Of a stretch of DNA of 43,387 nt, positions 43,135 through 43,387 are shown in pieces. The DNA lies in assembly GCA_023150345.1 (NCBI GenBank), contig JAKLLB010000026.1, positions 1 through 43,387 of the forward strand, in the 5' to 3' direction. The position numbers were made by a program, and so were the translations under genes. This DNA comes from Aquabacterium sp. GTDB lineage: Bacteria; Pseudomonadota; Gammaproteobacteria; Burkholderiales; Burkholderiaceae_C. Within the stretch, counting starts at the first letter, position 1; every line of letters begins with the position of its first letter. The notes under the pieces were generated by a model, which saw only the letters and a program-made list of their open reading frames with translations, was not told the DNA's origin and did not search any database.

Positions 43135-43387
43135 ATGCAAAGCAAGCTCAAGCTCATCGTTGCCGCCGCAGCCACCCTGTGCGGCAGCGCCGCGATGGCG
43201 CAGGACATGGTTGTCAAGATCGGCCACGTCGGTCCGGTGTCGGGTGCGCAGGCGCACTACGGCAAGGACAACGAGAACGGCGCGCGCATGGCGATCGACG
43301 ACTTGAACAAGAAGGGCGTGACGATCGGTGGCAAGAAGGTCAAGCTCGAGCTGGTGGCCGAAGACGACGCGGCCGATCCCAAGCAGG
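43135..43387 (+). CDS. Branched-chain amino-acid-type ABC transporter substrate-binding protein (LivK-like), start only
   Basis: The first 84 codons; the gene runs off the window. A signal peptide (KLKLIVAAAATLCGSAAMAQ) ends in AMA-QD, then VVKIGHVGPVSGAQAHYGKD, NGARMAIDDLNKKG and VKLELVAEDDAADPKQ, typical of type 1 periplasmic binding proteins of the LivJ/LivK group. These bind Leu, Ile and Val or related compounds and deliver them to LivHMGF. GGAGG stands six bases before ATG 43135. Many Burkholderiales have dozens of such genes, so the ligand is open. Confidence 0.92.
   Translation, partial: MQSKLKLIVAAAATLCGSAAMAQDMVVKIGHVGPVSGAQAHYGKDNENGARMAIDDLNKKGVTIGGKKVKLELVAEDDAADPKQ

Overview
The window is a high-GC, densely packed bacterial chromosome segment. 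Protein families, gene order (alaC-hom-thrC-moeA-moaD-moaE-clpB; lptFG divergent from pepA-holC; a complete System I ccm cluster) and codon use point to a betaproteobacterium of the order Burkholderiales, probably a Comamonadaceae or Rubrivivax/Leptothrix-type lineage. That placement is inference from memory of gene orders, not a search. I see no insertion sequence, integrase, prophage or CRISPR array, and no gene-free stretch longer than 300 bases.

Layout. 1-9168 (+): end of an alanine-type aminotransferase, homoserine dehydrogenase and threonine synthase, then molybdenum-cofactor genes (mobB, moeA, moaD, moaE), a fluoride channel, a flavin reductase, and clpB behind a heat-shock-type promoter. 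9230-12899: NAD synthesis, nadB (+) facing nadC and nadA (-). 12973-15846 (-): an unusual three-gene cluster, two paralogous proteins with C-terminal roadblock-like domains flanking a small ComFB-family protein. 15976-18998 (+): an MFS transporter overlapping a thiamine-diphosphate enzyme. 19114-25662 (+): cytochrome c maturation genes ccmABCDEFGHI, mostly overlapping by a few bases. 25750-26385: rraA and a tRNA-Pro(UGG). 26489-29334 (-): a PotD-like solute-binding protein followed by a membrane sensor with a destroyed GGDEF site, lying directly behind a truncated tRNA. 29399-34058: a nu-type glutathione transferase, an unknown conserved protein, an acyl-CoA dehydrogenase with an APH-type kinase, and a Crp-family regulator with a perfect dyad at its promoter. 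34283-36193 (+): a FimV-like membrane protein. 36246-40969 (-): lptF-lptG-cbiX-cysB-aminotransferase in one tight run. 40994-end (+): pepA, holC and the start of a branched-chain amino-acid binding protein.

Most of this is housekeeping metabolism arranged in overlapping operons. Two places look like little-described systems. The first is the roadblock/ComFB/roadblock cluster: ComFB proteins are reported as cyclic-dinucleotide receptors, and roadblock domains are scaffolds or GTPase regulators, but no GTPase is present. The second is the solute-binding protein plus degenerate-GGDEF sensor pair, which resembles NspS-MbaA of Vibrio in layout. Its binding-protein gene has lost its signal-peptide coding region at a tRNA-like sequence.
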